From contig CAAGEK010000002.1 of NCBI GenBank assembly GCA_900768845.1, positions 1 to 39,299 on the forward strand: a stretch of 39,299 bases of DNA, read 5' to 3'. The position numbers and the translations under genes were made by a program. Below the pieces are notes generated by a model. The model did no database searches and was not told where the DNA came from. It worked only from the letters and a program-made list of their open reading frames with translations. Below are positions 8,435 through 17,176 of the stretch, one piece after another; positions within the stretch are counted from its first letter, which is position 1, and every line of letters starts with the position of its first letter. This DNA is from Alphaproteobacteria bacterium (lineage in GTDB: Bacteria; Pseudomonadota; Alphaproteobacteria; CAAGCB01; CAG-977).

Positions 8435-8552
8435 AATCTGCCGCGTTTTTCTGAAATGGAAGAGGCGTTTAACGGTTCTCGGGGATATACCGGAGCAAGG
8501 GGCGGGGAAAAATGCCTGTAGGATTGCGGAAATCCGTTGAAATAACCCGCAT
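8435..8552 (+). mobile_element. Decayed IS200-group fragment, copy 2
   Basis: TCTGCCGCGTTTTTCTGAAATGGAAGAGGCGTTTAACGG aligns, as separate short blocks, with the middle of tnpA copy 1 (TTTTGCCGGTTTTCTGAAAGGGAAAAGCGGTTTGACGG, 7717-7753). After a gap, AATGCCTGTAGGATTGCGG (8511-8529) aligns with AACGCCCGTAAGATTGCAGG (7821-7840). It begins right where the glmS-junction duplicate ends. It is heavily deleted, with no coding frame. Confidence 0.6.
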
Positions 8553-8671
8553 TACCAGACCGGCCGTATTAAATCGTCAATGTTAAATAAAACAATGCGT
8601 CTGCCGGATGTCGTTCAAAAGTATGCTCCGCCGTGTAAAAAAACACCGGCAAAGTAGGGATTTTTATGTGC

Positions 8672-10372
8672 TTACTTTTTAACGTTTGTGTTTGAAGTCG
8701 TTTTGGAGAGGCCGCGGTTGCGCGCCTTCCAAAAAGATTCGCATCCGCGAACGGTCGGGGCGTTGAGCGGGGCGGCCGGCATATAGGTTATATCCCCCGT
8801 TCCGTCAAACGGAGTGATTTTGATGTTCGTCCCGCCGTTGAAGCATACGGGATATCCCGACGGTACGGAGCGGTCGTAACCGAGCCTCCGCTTTGAAGGG
8901 GTGCGGACGGGAATGTGTGAAACGACCGCGTCGTTTTGTCCCGATAAATCCAGAATATACGCTTCGGGCAGAACCCAAGCCGGAACACCCGCAAAATTCC
9001 ATGCAAAAAAGCGGCTGTGCGCCCATTTGATGCGCTCGCCTTCCTTTCGGTCGGGAAAACTTTTCAACAATTCGTCGGATAAAACTTTGTGTTCCTGACG
9101 GCGCAGGGCGAACCCCCGGGAAATCAGCCCTTTTTGCATCCTGTTCCACAAACCGGCCGGAAATCCGCCGATATCCGCCGCTTCGGACACGGGAACGTAC
9201 AAAAAAGCCGTCTTCGCACGCGTGTTCAGGTCTTTTGTTTTAAAGTAATGCATCCACGGAAGGGGAACGGCGCACAACCAATACAAAGCCAAACAAGTGC
9301 AGACGAAACGGAAGCTTTTATTGACATTAAAAGTTATCATCCGGATGCCCGCCAGCAGACAGACCGGAATGAAATACCCTAAAAGCCTGTATTCCAGATT
9401 ATCCGCGCCCGTTAAAACGACAATCCATGCAAGGGCGGCGATAAACGGCAAAGCCAGCATCAAAGGACGGATGAAGGATTTGAAATCGCGCATGAAAATG
9501 ATGCAGGCCGCCCAAATCACAGTAACCGGAACCCAGAAATAAAGCCCGTATTCCAATGCGAACGACCATAAATAATCCGGCGCGTCCGGCGGGAAGGGCG
9601 TCGTGTAAAGCGCGAGGAAGGAGTTGGGGATGATCGATCCGTAAAAACTTTTGCGCACATACAGATAAACGCCATATACCGCGAAAAGCAACAAAGCCGC
9701 CGCCGTCATGAGCATTTGTTTTTTCGTCCGCACGTCATACAGGTTAGCTCCCAGAAACGGCAGACAGGCGGCCAGAAACACGACGCCTTCCGTCCGTGTC
9801 AAAGCCAGAAGCAACCCGCAAAATGTCAGGCGCAACGGATTAACATCGTTTTCCGATGCTTCATAACACCACCACAAAACCAAAAAATTGAACAAGGCGG
9901 CTTCCGTTCCCGATGACATGAACGCCGCAAAAGTCGTATTTGTCAACAGGATGAAACAAACGATTAAAAACAGGATGAAACTTTTATTCCGGATGTGTTC
10001 GGAAAAGCCGGCGCGCCTGAGTATGGCGAAACACAAACCGAGCGATCCCGTTGAAAACAAAAATGTCAAAATATCCGCGGCGACCGGCGGAGTAATGCCG
10101 GTTTTTGCAAAACCGTGCAACAGAACCGTCCATAAAAAGCCGGTATATCCGTCAACCGGAGCGAACGGCGGCGGATTCCATACATACCCGAACCCTTTCA
10201 ACGCGTTGGAAACATAACGGAAATAAACGAATGCGTCTCCGGCTTGAAAATAAAACGCAAAACATACGGCGGCGGACAGAAAGCAAAGGACGCCGGCCAA
10301 AACCGACGCCCTGAGCGCATCTTTACGCGTCTTGAGATTCCATTCTTTTAAATTTAACGGAATTCGTGCCAT
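8672..10372 (-). CDS. GT-C type polytopic membrane glycosyltransferase (AftB-like)
   Basis: This 566-residue protein has about ten hydrophobic segments in the first ~390 residues and a soluble C-terminal domain of about 170 residues. The N-terminal block after the first membrane segment (GDAFVYFRYVSNALKGFGYVWN, then VDGYTGFLWT, residues 45-82) resembles the first external loop of GT-C enzymes of the AftB/arabinofuranosyltransferase-like group, which read DDAxIxxRYxxNxxxGxGxVWN...EGYTxxLW. The catalytic Asp would be D46. SFYGSIIPNSFLALY also fits that group (xxYGxxxPNT). Such enzymes move a sugar from a polyprenyl-phosphate donor to a glycan on the outer face of the inner membrane. The substrate is unknown. 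It lies 18 bases after the acidic membrane protein gene, with GGAAAGGG before the ATG. Confidence 0.7.
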   Translation of the reverse strand: MARIPLNLKEWNLKTRKDALRASVLAGVLCFLSAAVCFAFYFQAGDAFVYFRYVSNALKGFGYVWNPPPFAPVDGYTGFLWTVLLHGFAKTGITPPVAADILTFLFSTGSLGLCFAILRRAGFSEHIRNKSFILFLIVCFILLTNTTFAAFMSSGTEAALFNFLVLWWCYEASENDVNPLRLTFCGLLLALTRTEGVVFLAACLPFLGANLYDVRTKKQMLMTAAALLLFAVYGVYLYVRKSFYGSIIPNSFLALYTTPFPPDAPDYLWSFALEYGLYFWVPVTVIWAACIIFMRDFKSFIRPLMLALPFIAALAWIVVLTGADNLEYRLLGYFIPVCLLAGIRMITFNVNKSFRFVCTCLALYWLCAVPLPWMHYFKTKDLNTRAKTAFLYVPVSEAADIGGFPAGLWNRMQKGLISRGFALRRQEHKVLSDELLKSFPDRKEGERIKWAHSRFFAWNFAGVPAWVLPEAYILDLSGQNDAVVSHIPVRTPSKRRLGYDRSVPSGYPVCFNGGTNIKITPFDGTGDITYMPAAPLNAPTVRGCESFWKARNRGLSKTTSNTNVKK

Positions 10373-10390
10373 TTTCGCCCTTTCCGAAAG

Positions 10391-11707
10391 TCAGGAACGA
10401 TAGACGCTTTGCGGATTTTTTTGCAGAATCGATGTTTCCTTTTCGGAAAATCCCAGCGTTTCCATGAACAGGTCATACGACCCCAGACATTCCATATCTT
10501 TGCCGCACGCATTCAACAGGAAAGACGATACCGGTTCGATCAGCTTCATCTTTTCCTCTTCCGTTTTCTTTTGCGCCAGAACTTCGGTCAGGGGTTTAAG
10601 CAAATCCGCCATCACCTGCAACGGGTTGAAAACGGCCGTGCCCGACGTTTCGTTGTAAACATACTTGATGCCCGCATTTTTTAAAATGCTTTGCAGGAAC
10701 AGGTCGTAAACGATTTCATTCGACAACTTGTCCCATTCGGCCATCGTTTCTTCGTCGGAAATGGGCGGCGGAGGAGGGGGAAGGGGAAAATTGGGGTCGA
10801 CGATTTCCACACCGTCCGCCTCTCTTCTCATTTTCGGGGGCGTCGAACGGGAAATTTCAACGACGGCGGCTTTTCTTTGCGAATATCCTTCGGGTTCGTC
10901 GGGCAAGTCCGTTACGCCCGCCCACAAATAAATCAGGTTGACGGCAAAAGACCGGAAAACGTCGGCTTCGTTCAAATTCATATGGGAAATGTCGTTCAGG
11001 CGTTGTTCCAGCTTTTCATTCGCCCGTGCGGCCTTGTGCAAAGCCGGCAACGCTCCGCGGGCTTTGGAATTGGGAAGCTTTGACGAAATGACTTTCGTCG
11101 TGACGAGATAGGAAATGTCTTTGCTCATCGGTTTCAGGGGATGCGCCTTCGGATCCAAAACCTTGCCGTCGTTTTTATATTCTTCCGTCAGTTTGCGGGT
11201 CGCCCCCGTTTTGTATTCGCGGGATTTTTGCTCGGTCTTTTTTTCGGGAACGGCCGTTTGCGCCTGTTGCCATGCTTTCAACCATTCCGGAGCCGCCGTG
11301 TCGACGACGGGCGTTTCGGAAACGGCGGATACGACGGATCGGCTGACTTCCTGTTCCTGTCCGGTGAAATCGTCAACGGCTTGAATCGCAAATTCCTTTG
11401 TTTCCTGCGGTGCATAAAAGAACAGGTACGTCGCCGCGACGCAAAGGCCGAAGAAAACATATTTCATCACCCCCCCGTGCGGGACGTCGTCTCCGTCTTG
11501 AGCGGAAGATTGTCTTTTCCTGTTGATTTTGCTGGGATTTTTCACCTTCAGCTTTGATGCGATTTTCCTTTTCAACCCTTTTTCGGCATAATCGGGCAGA
11601 GGTTGTCCCGCGAATTCGTCGTCGCGTCCCAGATCTTCTTCCTCTTCCTCTTCATACTTGTCGTTGGGGTCGTGGTCGAACAGGTCTTCAAAAGTGTAGC
11701 CGGACAT
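10391..11707 (-). CDS. Uncharacterised acidic single-pass membrane protein
   Basis: The family is not recognised. Starting from the ATG at 11707 (preceded by GGGAAAAAAGAA), the product has 438 residues. The cytoplasmic N-terminus is very acidic (DLFDHDPNDKYEEEEEEDL at about 9-26), then basic (KGLKRKIASKLKVKNPSKINRKR). One membrane segment at about 80-99 (VMKYVFFGLCVAATYLFFYA) and a long, presumably periplasmic, domain follow. That domain contains a polyproline patch (FPLPPPPPPIS, about residues 310-320) and many Lys/Glu residues. An alternative upstream ATG at 11770 would add 21 residues with no ribosome-binding site. It is the first gene of a two-gene minus-strand operon with the GT-C glycosyltransferase, so a role with that enzyme in envelope glycan work is possible. 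Confidence 0.7.
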   Translation of the reverse strand: MSGYTFEDLFDHDPNDKYEEEEEEDLGRDDEFAGQPLPDYAEKGLKRKIASKLKVKNPSKINRKRQSSAQDGDDVPHGGVMKYVFFGLCVAATYLFFYAPQETKEFAIQAVDDFTGQEQEVSRSVVSAVSETPVVDTAAPEWLKAWQQAQTAVPEKKTEQKSREYKTGATRKLTEEYKNDGKVLDPKAHPLKPMSKDISYLVTTKVISSKLPNSKARGALPALHKAARANEKLEQRLNDISHMNLNEADVFRSFAVNLIYLWAGVTDLPDEPEGYSQRKAAVVEISRSTPPKMRREADGVEIVDPNFPLPPPPPPISDEETMAEWDKLSNEIVYDLFLQSILKNAGIKYVYNETSGTAVFNPLQVMADLLKPLTEVLAQKKTEEEKMKLIEPVSSFLLNACGKDMECLGSYDLFMETLGFSEKETSILQKNPQSVYRS

Positions 11708-11843
11708 TTCTTTTTTCCCGTCAAGTTTGTTTTGTGAAATGATAACTTTTTTTACTTTAAAAACAAACAAAATTCTTTTCGTGTGTCGAGCGGCGGATAT
11801 AATATCATTAAAATGTAAAATTCAGCACGCAAAGGGGGCGCGG

Positions 11844-12764
11844 ATGATTGTCGTTTTCGGTTCGTTGAATAACGATTTCCGTTTGAGGGTGAAACATTTT
11901 CCTGCGGCGGGGGAAACCGTCCTTACTCCGGATTGTTCGGTCGGAGCCGGCGGAAAGGGGGCTAATCAGGCCGTCGCCGCCGCCCGTTTCGGGGCGGAAA
12001 CGGTTTTTGTCGGAGCCGCGGGCGGGGACGGATTGGCGGATGTGTCCCTGAAGGCGTTGAAACGGGCGGGCGTTTCGTGCGATTTCATCCAGCACAGCGA
12101 TAAAACGACGGGAATGGCGATGATCGTCGTCGATGAAAACGCCGAAAATTCGATTGTCGTCGCAAGCGGGGCGAATGCGGATTTGTCGGCTTCCCGCGTT
12201 CCCGACGAAGTTTTGAAAAGCGGCGGGATTTTGATCATGCAGATGGAAACGCCGCCCGAAGAAAACCTGAAATTGATGCGCCGGGCCAAGGCCAAGGGCA
12301 TGACGACGGTTTTAAACGTCGCTCCCGCCCGTGATTTGCCGGACGGCATATTGGGTTTGACGGATGTTTTGATCGTGAACGAGATCGAAGCCGCCGCCGT
12401 TTATGAGGCGGTTTTCGCAAAACGGCCGGCCGGCGTCAAAGAGGCTCTCGCCGCTTTGTCAAAAGAAACGGGCGGCGCGTGTGTCGCCACTTTGGGCGAA
12501 AAAGGGGCTCTCGCCGCGCAAAACGGCAGGCTTATTGCGACGGGAGCTTTGAAAATTACGCCCGTCGATACGACGGGGGCGGGGGACGCTTTCGTCGGAA
12601 TCCTGTCCGCCGCCCTTGACAACGGCGAAGAATTGGACGCGGCGTTACGGCTGGCCTGCGCCGGTTCGGGGCTGGCCTGTCTGTCCCCGGGGGCTCAGGA
12701 CGCCCTGCCCGACAGGGCGCAAACGGAAAAAGCCGCCGAAGGAATAAAAACCGCCGTTCTCTGA
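11844..12764 (+). CDS. rbsK: Ribokinase / PfkB-family sugar kinase
   Basis: This is a 306-residue cytosolic PfkB-family kinase. The first family signature is GAGGKGANQAVAAARFGA at about residues 35-51, and the second is DTTGAGDAFVG at 242-252, with the catalytic base Asp in GAGD. The short start MIVVFGSLNNDF is typical of ribokinases. The likely reaction is ATP-dependent phosphorylation of ribose to ribose-5-phosphate, but other sugars are used by close relatives and no ribose transporter is nearby. The ATG at 11844 follows AAAGGGGG. A longer in-frame reading from 11727 lacks such a signal and would overlap the divergent promoter region shared with the minus-strand gene. Confidence 0.85.
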   Translation: MIVVFGSLNNDFRLRVKHFPAAGETVLTPDCSVGAGGKGANQAVAAARFGAETVFVGAAGGDGLADVSLKALKRAGVSCDFIQHSDKTTGMAMIVVDENAENSIVVASGANADLSASRVPDEVLKSGGILIMQMETPPEENLKLMRRAKAKGMTTVLNVAPARDLPDGILGLTDVLIVNEIEAAAVYEAVFAKRPAGVKEALAALSKETGGACVATLGEKGALAAQNGRLIATGALKITPVDTTGAGDAFVGILSAALDNGEELDAALRLACAGSGLACLSPGAQDALPDRAQTEKAAEGIKTAVL

Positions 12765-12845
12765 TTCTTCTTTATTTTAGAGGGCAAACGGATATAAACT
12801 GTTTTCAATTTAATTTTTAACGGAATTTTTTCAGAGGTACTTGAT

Positions 12846-14324
12846 ATGCTGATTGCTCAGATAAACCCGACGCCGGGGGATTTGGAAGGAAACCTGAAGC
12901 TGATACATCAGGCGGCGGAACAATGCCCCCATGCCAAAGGGGAAACACTGATTTTGCCGGCGTACGCCCTGACGGGATGGCCTTTGGGCGATTTGGCGCG
13001 TTCCAAATCTTTTATGGCGAAAGTGCACGGAATGCTTCCTTCGATGTACCATAACGGCCGCGAAATCATTACCGCCATTCCCGACGGGGCGGGCGGCGCG
13101 ACGCCCGTTTTGGTCAATTCAAAGGGCGTTTACTACGGTCCCCGCTTTACGATCGCCGGCCGGACGAATGCCGTTTCCGTCGGTTTCGACCCCGTCAACG
13201 TCGAAGGCACGGACAGGTTGATCGTTTTGGACGCCCGTCCTTATTGCGCCGGAGCGGTGACCGATACTTTGGAACACGCCCGCACGTTCGCTTCGCGCAT
13301 CCGGCTTCCTTTGGTCTATACGAATCTGATCGGCGGAAACGACAGTGCCGTTTACGCCGGCGGGTCGTTCATGTTGGATATGGACGGAGGGTTCGTCGAA
13401 TGCCTGCCGTTGTGGGAAACAGGCGTCGCCAGTGTGGACGATGTTTCTTTTCCGTGGACGGGAGAACCGGAAAACGCTTGGCGCGCTTTGACGATGGGGC
13501 TGGGCGATTATGTGCGCAAAAACGGTTTTAAAGGCGTTTTGCTGGGTATGTCGGGCGGATTCGACAGTGCTTTGACAGCGGCGATAGCCGTCGACGCGTT
13601 GGGTGCGGACAGGGTGCGCGCCGTGATGATGCCTTCGCCCTACACCTCTCGGGAAAGTTTGGAAGATGCGGAAACCGTTGCGAAAATGCTGGGGATCCGC
13701 TATGACGTCCTGCCGATTTCAAACCTGATGCAATCGTGCGGCGAAGCGTTGTCCGCCGTGTTCGAGGGGTGCGCCGCCGATACGACCGAGGAAAACATTC
13801 AGGCGCGGTTGCGCGGGATGCTGTTGATGGCGTTGTCCAACAAGTTCGGCGATTTGTTGCTCAATACCTGCAACAAATCCGAAGACGCCGTCGGATATGC
13901 GACCCTTTACGGCGATTCCTGCGGCGGTTACGCTCCGCTGAAGGATTTGTACAAAACCGACGCTTACGCTTTGGCCAAGTGGCGCAATGCGAACCGTCCG
14001 CGCTGGATTCAAAACGATATTTCCAGAATTATGCCTGATCGCATCATAACCAAAGCTCCGACGGCCGAGTTGCGTCCGAACCAAAAGGACGAGGACTCCC
14101 TGCCGCCGTATTCCGAACTGGACGCCGTTTTGAAAATGTTGATCGAGCAGGAATCCTGTGTCGAGGAAGTCATTGACGCGGGGCACGATCCCGATACGGT
14201 GCATAAGGTTTACAAGCTGTTGCACCAATCGGAATACAAACGCGGACAAGGTCCCGTGGGGACGAAATTGTCGCGCCGTTCTTTTGACGGCGACTGGAAT
14301 TATCCGATTACAAAAAAGGTGTGA
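12846..14324 (+). CDS. nadE: NAD+ synthetase (NadE), two-domain type with a degenerate glutaminase domain
   Basis: The synthetase half is well conserved: PP-loop LGMSGGFDSALTA (about 233-245), then TCNKSEDAVGYATLYGDSCGGYAPLKDLYKT and SLPPYSELDAVL. It makes NAD from deamido-NAD, ATP and a nitrogen donor. The N-terminal nitrilase-like domain is recognisable (IAQINPTPGDLEGNL; LVYTNLIGGNDSAVYAGGSFMLD) but its catalytic residues are missing. The usual FPELALTG reads LPAYALTG, the usual KxxLPNYxVFDE block is absent, and the usual ICEDIW region reads LDARPYCAG. The protein has 492 residues where two-domain enzymes usually have about 540-560. It probably cannot hydrolyse glutamine itself and so uses ammonia. 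The start follows AGAGGT. The stop overlaps the gltX start by four bases. Confidence 0.9.
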   Translation: MLIAQINPTPGDLEGNLKLIHQAAEQCPHAKGETLILPAYALTGWPLGDLARSKSFMAKVHGMLPSMYHNGREIITAIPDGAGGATPVLVNSKGVYYGPRFTIAGRTNAVSVGFDPVNVEGTDRLIVLDARPYCAGAVTDTLEHARTFASRIRLPLVYTNLIGGNDSAVYAGGSFMLDMDGGFVECLPLWETGVASVDDVSFPWTGEPENAWRALTMGLGDYVRKNGFKGVLLGMSGGFDSALTAAIAVDALGADRVRAVMMPSPYTSRESLEDAETVAKMLGIRYDVLPISNLMQSCGEALSAVFEGCAADTTEENIQARLRGMLLMALSNKFGDLLLNTCNKSEDAVGYATLYGDSCGGYAPLKDLYKTDAYALAKWRNANRPRWIQNDISRIMPDRIITKAPTAELRPNQKDEDSLPPYSELDAVLKMLIEQESCVEEVIDAGHDPDTVHKVYKLLHQSEYKRGQGPVGTKLSRRSFDGDWNYPITKKV

Positions 14325-15679
14325 CTGAAGTGATTTGCGTTCGTTTCGCCCCCAGTCCGACGGGGTATATGCATATCGGCAACCTGCGCACGGCGTTGCT
14401 GAACCGTTTGTTCGCCGACCGTCTGCATTTTATGACGGGAGAGGACGTTACATACGTTTTGCGTATGGACGACACGGATTTGGAACGTTCCAAACCCGAA
14501 TACGAACAGGCCGTTTACGAAGATTTAAAATGGATGGGCATTCCTTGGGACAGGTTGGAACACCAATCCGCCCGTTTGGAACGTTACCGCGCCGTCGTTG
14601 ATGAATTGAAACGTCAGGGGCGCATTTACGCGTGCTATGAAACGGCCGAAGAGCTGGAATACAAACGTCGCCGCCAAAGGACACGCGGATTGCCGCCCGT
14701 TTACGATCGCGAAGGGATGCGCTTGAGCGACGAACGCAGGAAAGCCTACGAAGCCGAAGGCCGCCGCCCGCATTACCGCTTTGTTTTGGAACACAGGGAA
14801 ACGTCTTGGGACGATTTGGTGCGCGGGCATTGCGCATACAACGGCGAGCATTTGAGCGATCCCGTCATTGTGCGCGAAGACGGCACTTTCCCTTATATGT
14901 TGCCTTCCGTCATTGACGATATGGATTTCGGCATTACGCACATCATCCGCGGTGAAGACCATGTGACGAACACGGCGGTTCAAATCCAGATGTTCGAAGC
15001 GTTGGGCGGCCGGATTCCCGTGTTCGGCCATCCGCCTTTGCTGACGGGACGCGAAGGCAAGCTGTCGAAACGGTTGGGAAGCCTGAGTTCCCGCGAATTG
15101 AGGGAAAACGGCATTGAGCCCATGACAATCGCCTGTTTGCTGGCGCGTTTGGGAACGCCCGATCCCGTAGTCGTGTGCCGGAATTTGAAAGACTTGTCGG
15201 AAATGTTTGACTTGTCGCGTTTCGGCAGGGCTCAGCCGCATTTCGATCCCGACGAGCTGTTCAAGTTGAATCCGCGCATTTTGCACGCGATGTCTTTGGA
15301 CGATATCAACGCCCGTTTGACGCAAAAGGGCAAAGCCCCCGTTTCCGAAGCGTTTTGGAAAGCCGTCGCTCCGAACGTCGCCAAAGTCGACGACGTTGCC
15401 GAATGGGCGGACGTCTGCGCGGCGGGACGCGTTTTCCCCCTGAACGGGGAGGATCGGGAATTTTGCCGGCAAGCCGCCGCTTTTCTGCCCGAAGGGGAAA
15501 TGACCGAAAACACTTTTTCCGAATGGACGGGGCTTTTGAAGGGCGAAACGGGACGCAAAGGAAAGGAGTTGTTCCATCCTCTGCGTTTGGCTTTGACGGG
15601 CAGGGAACAAGGACCCGAATTGAAGATGCTGTTGCCCGTTTTCGGCCGTGAAGAAACTTTGAACCGCTTGCAAGGATGA
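14321..15679 (+). CDS. gltX: Glutamate-tRNA ligase
   Basis: This 452-residue class I aminoacyl-tRNA synthetase charges tRNA-Glu (and in bacteria lacking GlnRS also tRNA-Gln). The start region RFAPSPTGYMHIGNLRTAL contains the HIGH-type motif, and GKLSKRLGS is the KMSKS loop. DMDFGITHIIRGEDHVTNTAVQ is the typical GluRS block between them. The start is a GTG at 14321 whose bases overlap the nadE stop (GTGA), indicating translational coupling. Alphaproteobacteria often carry two GltX copies of different tRNA preference; which type this is cannot be settled here. cysS follows after six bases. Confidence 0.93.
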   Translation: MTEVICVRFAPSPTGYMHIGNLRTALLNRLFADRLHFMTGEDVTYVLRMDDTDLERSKPEYEQAVYEDLKWMGIPWDRLEHQSARLERYRAVVDELKRQGRIYACYETAEELEYKRRRQRTRGLPPVYDREGMRLSDERRKAYEAEGRRPHYRFVLEHRETSWDDLVRGHCAYNGEHLSDPVIVREDGTFPYMLPSVIDDMDFGITHIIRGEDHVTNTAVQIQMFEALGGRIPVFGHPPLLTGREGKLSKRLGSLSSRELRENGIEPMTIACLLARLGTPDPVVVCRNLKDLSEMFDLSRFGRAQPHFDPDELFKLNPRILHAMSLDDINARLTQKGKAPVSEAFWKAVAPNVAKVDDVAEWADVCAAGRVFPLNGEDREFCRQAAAFLPEGEMTENTFSEWTGLLKGETGRKGKELFHPLRLALTGREQGPELKMLLPVFGREETLNRLQG

Positions 15680-15685
15680 TGGAAA

Positions 15686-17065
15686 ATGACTTTGTCGGTA
15701 TTTAACACGCTGACGCGCAGGAAAGAAAACTTTGTACCGCTGGACGCTTCCCATGTCCGGATGTACGTCTGCGGGCCTACGGTTTATGATCGTGCGCATA
15801 TCGGAAACGCCCGCCCGATTATCGTTTTCGATACGCTTTACAGGCTTTTGAAGGCGACGTATCCCAAAGTCACCTATGTCCGGAACATCACCGATGTCGA
15901 CGATAAGATCATCAAACGCTCCAAGGAAAGCGGCGAGCCGATCGCTTCGGTGACGGAGCGGACTTCCCGCCTGTTTCACGAAGACATCGCCGAATTGAAC
16001 GCTTTGCCGCCCGATGTCGAACCGCGGGCGACGGCTCATATTCGGGAAATGCAGGATCTTGTCGCCCGCTTGATCGAGCGCGGCTATGCCTACGAAGCCG
16101 AAGGGCACGTTCTGTTCAGCGTTTCCAAAATGCCTTCTTACGGCCGTCTGTCGGGGCGTTCGATGGATGAAATGGTCGCCGGCGCACGCGTCGAGGTCGC
16201 TCCGTATAAAAAAGATCCGGCGGATTTCGTTTTATGGAAGCCTTCCGCAGAAGGACAGCCGGGGTGGGACAGCCCGTGGGGGTTCGGCCGTCCGGGGTGG
16301 CATCTGGAATGTTCGGCGATGAGCAGTAAATATTTGGGGGAAACCTTTGACATTCACGGCGGCGGTCAGGATTTGATTTTTCCGCACCATGAAAATGAAA
16401 TCGCTCAATCCTGTTGCGCTTTCGGGCATGATTTTTATGCAAAATACTGGATTCACAACGGCCACCTGATGGTCAACGGCGAAAAAATGTCCAAATCCTT
16501 GGGGAATTTCTTCACGATTCGCGAAGTGTTGGACAAGGTTCCGGGGGAAGCCGTCCGCTTGTATATGCTTTCCACGCATTATCATCAACCGCTGAATTGG
16601 ATGGACGACGGTTTGAAACAGGCGAAACAGGCGATGGATCGTATGTATACGGCTTTGCGCAATTCTCCCGACGTCGATATGTCCGGCGCACAGGCGCATC
16701 CCGACGTTTTGGAGGCTTTGCAGGACGATTTGAATACTCCCAAGGCGATCGCCTGTTTGCACGGGCTTGTATCCGAAATGAACAAGGCGAAAACGCCCGA
16801 AGAAGCGGCGGCGTTGAAAAAGACTCTGATCGCTTCGGGGCGGCTGATGGGGTTGTTGTTCAAAACGCCCGAAGAATGGTTCAAAGGCGATTCTTCCTCT
16901 TCCGGCGGTTTGAGCGAAGAGGAAATAGCGGCTTTGATTGAAAAACGGGCGGCGGCGCGCAAAGCCAAGGATTTTGCAACGGCGGACGCCGTGCGTAAGG
17001 AATTGGCGGAAAAAGGCGTTTTAATCGAGGACACCGCGTCGGGGACGCAGTGGAAACGGGCTTGA
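15686..17065 (+). CDS. cysS: Cysteine-tRNA ligase
   Basis: This is a 459-residue class I synthetase of normal length. Visible motifs are MYVCGPTVYDRAHIGNARP (zinc Cys and HIGH motif), VRNITDVDDKI, GWHLECSAMS, FDIHGGGQDLIFPHHENEIAQS (further zinc ligands) and the KMSKS loop GEKMSKSLGN. A C-terminal DALR-like helical domain includes RAAARKAKDFATADAVRKEL. It attaches cysteine to tRNA-Cys. It is the third gene of the nadE-gltX-cysS run. No clear intrinsic terminator was seen in the 110 bases after it. Confidence 0.96.
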   Translation: MTLSVFNTLTRRKENFVPLDASHVRMYVCGPTVYDRAHIGNARPIIVFDTLYRLLKATYPKVTYVRNITDVDDKIIKRSKESGEPIASVTERTSRLFHEDIAELNALPPDVEPRATAHIREMQDLVARLIERGYAYEAEGHVLFSVSKMPSYGRLSGRSMDEMVAGARVEVAPYKKDPADFVLWKPSAEGQPGWDSPWGFGRPGWHLECSAMSSKYLGETFDIHGGGQDLIFPHHENEIAQSCCAFGHDFYAKYWIHNGHLMVNGEKMSKSLGNFFTIREVLDKVPGEAVRLYMLSTHYHQPLNWMDDGLKQAKQAMDRMYTALRNSPDVDMSGAQAHPDVLEALQDDLNTPKAIACLHGLVSEMNKAKTPEEAAALKKTLIASGRLMGLLFKTPEEWFKGDSSSSGGLSEEEIAALIEKRAAARKAKDFATADAVRKELAEKGVLIEDTASGTQWKRA

Positions 17066-17176
17066 ATTTTCGGGAAAAAGGGGCGTTACAAAAACGACAC
17101 ATATTTGTAACTATTGTTTTTCCCAAAAAATGTGTATTCTATATTTAAGGAACAAGTTTTATCCGGCGAGGTAAAA

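Larger units (their letters stand above)
7548..8671. other. Gene-free interval made of decayed mobile and duplicated DNA
   Basis: There is no intact gene here. After the pncB terminator the interval holds an IS200 transposase remnant (about 7620-7980), a degraded duplicate of the glmS/downstream-gene junction (8162-8433) and a second, shorter IS200 remnant (about 8435-8552). At 8046-8060 the string CGGAAAGCTTGCATCTGT resembles 7626-7643 in the first remnant and may be one more scrap of the element. Nothing recognisable was seen in 8071-8161 or 8553-8671. Confidence 0.7.

Noticed and set aside
10770..10790. G-rich tract as a second phase-variation site
   Set aside because: It is interrupted by other bases and encodes an in-frame polyproline stretch of the membrane protein.
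14525..16108. 527-codon minus-strand frame across gltX and cysS
   Set aside because: It is antisense to two tRNA synthetases with clear motifs; long shadow frames are common opposite such codon use.
17080..17165. Promoter for the secreted protein at 17177
   Set aside because: Several overlapping weak boxes (TTGTTT, TTCTAT, TATATT) are possible; none is clearly better than the others.
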